A stretch of DNA of 5,406 nucleotides. Source: an uncultured Ruminococcus sp. Its GTDB lineage: Bacteria; Bacillota; Clostridia; Oscillospirales; Ruminococcaceae. The notes under the pieces were generated by a model, which was not told the origin of the DNA, ran no database searches, and worked only from the letters and a program-made list of their open reading frames with translations. Positions 4,928 through 5,406 of this stretch are shown piece by piece (position 1 is the stretch's first letter; each line of letters opens with the position of its first letter). The stretch spans positions 1-5,406 of the forward strand of contig CAMWXM010000199.1 of assembly GCA_947178195.1 (NCBI GenBank). The letters are read 5' to 3'. A program made the translations under genes and the position numbers.

Positions 4928-5323
4928 TTAATCTTGCTGATATGCAACAGCGTTCTCGTAATCGATAATGCCATTGATTTTTCTGACTTCTGTAACGCAC
5001 ATAGCGTGCAAACTTTTCAATGTTTCATCGTCTACATCGTTGAGTGCGGCGGTCATATGAGATAGCTTTCCAAGCTCGACAGCCACTTTAAAAATCAATC
5101 TTGCAAGCCGCTGCTCTGTGCCTTTGATCTGAGATTTCACCGTTTCCGTTATCATAGGGGAGAGATAATTTACCTCCTCCCGCTGACTAAGATAGCCGAT
5201 GTAGAACTTGACGGCTTTCTCAATAAATTCCGTTTTCGATGAACAGTTATCCTCATGGTACTCTTGTTCAATCTTTTTAATTGTTTCCGGCTGAAAATAT
5301 ACAGCAATTTTTTGTTTTGCCAT
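4928..5323 (-). CDS. Ribbon-helix-helix DNA-binding protein of a mobile element
   Basis: The 131-residue protein begins MAKQKIAVYFQPETIKKIEQ: a basic strand (4-9), then helix A (12-23), a turn, and helix B (SKTEFIEKAVKFYIGYL, 29-45), the CopG/Arc-type ribbon-helix-helix fold that binds DNA as a dimer through paired strands. Residues 46-131 form a helical extension with no metal or catalytic motif. Such proteins act as repressors or mobilisation accessory factors; this one, first in a run with the 60-residue gene and the broken recombinase, probably regulates or assists the element. AAGGAG lies seven bases before the ATG at 5323. Length and frame are intact. No promoter is clear upstream within the window. 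Confidence 0.8.
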   Translation of the reverse strand: MAKQKIAVYFQPETIKKIEQEYHEDNCSSKTEFIEKAVKFYIGYLSQREEVNYLSPMITETVKSQIKGTEQRLARLIFKVAVELGKLSHMTAALNDVDDETLKSLHAMCVTEVRKINGIIDYENAVAYQQD

Positions 5324-5406
5324 AAACTTACTCCTTTTTCTCTTACGACTTCTAAGAATATGCCGATTTTACGCACGATTCCACACTTGCGACCCCTAAT
5401 TTTGAA
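5324..5406 (-). other. Upstream flank of the ribbon-helix-helix gene
   Basis: The stretch holds the ribosome site (AAGGAG, 5331-5336) and a minus-strand frame open from the right edge to TAG at 5352-5354 (SKLGVASVESCVKSAYS). That could be the tail of a preceding gene, but 17 codons cannot show it. No consensus promoter is seen. Confidence 0.3.

Overview
The window looks like a chromosomal segment of a low-GC gut or rumen Clostridia species, most likely a Ruminococcus or close relative. The best pointers are a secreted BspA-type leucine-rich-repeat protein ending in a Ruminococcus-like dockerin repeat, a stand-alone CarD-family protein, AT-rich spacers with near-consensus sigma-A promoters, and strong AAGGAG-type ribosome sites. 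The genus is inferred, not proven.

Layout. Positions 1-1225 (minus) hold the LRR-dockerin gene, running off the left edge. Just upstream (1247-1360, minus) is a 37-codon open frame, too short for ordinary gene calling. It lies behind a strong promoter (1385-1413), contains two hairpins, and is opposed by a possible antisense promoter; it could be a leader peptide or a type I toxin-like gene. Positions 1501-2001 (minus) encode a CarD-like RNA-polymerase-binding protein, and 2098-2646 (minus) a four-helix DUF2798-like membrane protein. The membrane-protein gene has a textbook promoter at 2777-2805. Its leader carries a perfect 18-bp inverted repeat whose arms are themselves palindromic and which is followed by a U-run. 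A divergent, perfect-consensus promoter (2955-2983) drives a tRNA-Leu(CAG) gene at 3045-3131.

Downstream of the tRNA the window becomes patchwork. A hairpin at 3141-3172 has its U-tract on the minus strand. Next to it is a minus-strand open tail without a start (3193-3315), probably the end of a lost gene. A very AT-rich plus-strand PPP-type metallophosphoesterase (3318-4554) follows, broken by a +1 frameshift near 4056 and lacking the usual DRG arginine.

The right end, all minus, looks like the leading edge of a mobile-element recombination module: a ribbon-helix-helix protein (4928-5323), a 60-residue small protein (4661-4843), and the first ten codons of what looks like a serine recombinase (start at 4578). 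The recombinase similarity stops about five bases inside the phosphatase gene end, so the phosphatase segment appears to have replaced the body of the recombinase. No functional recombinase remains in view.

How the parts relate: the left genes are ordinary host functions (surface or cellulosome-type protein, transcription, membrane protein, tRNA), and the right half records at least one insertion or deletion downstream of a tRNA gene. I see no CRISPR array, rRNA, complete insertion sequence or clear defence system.
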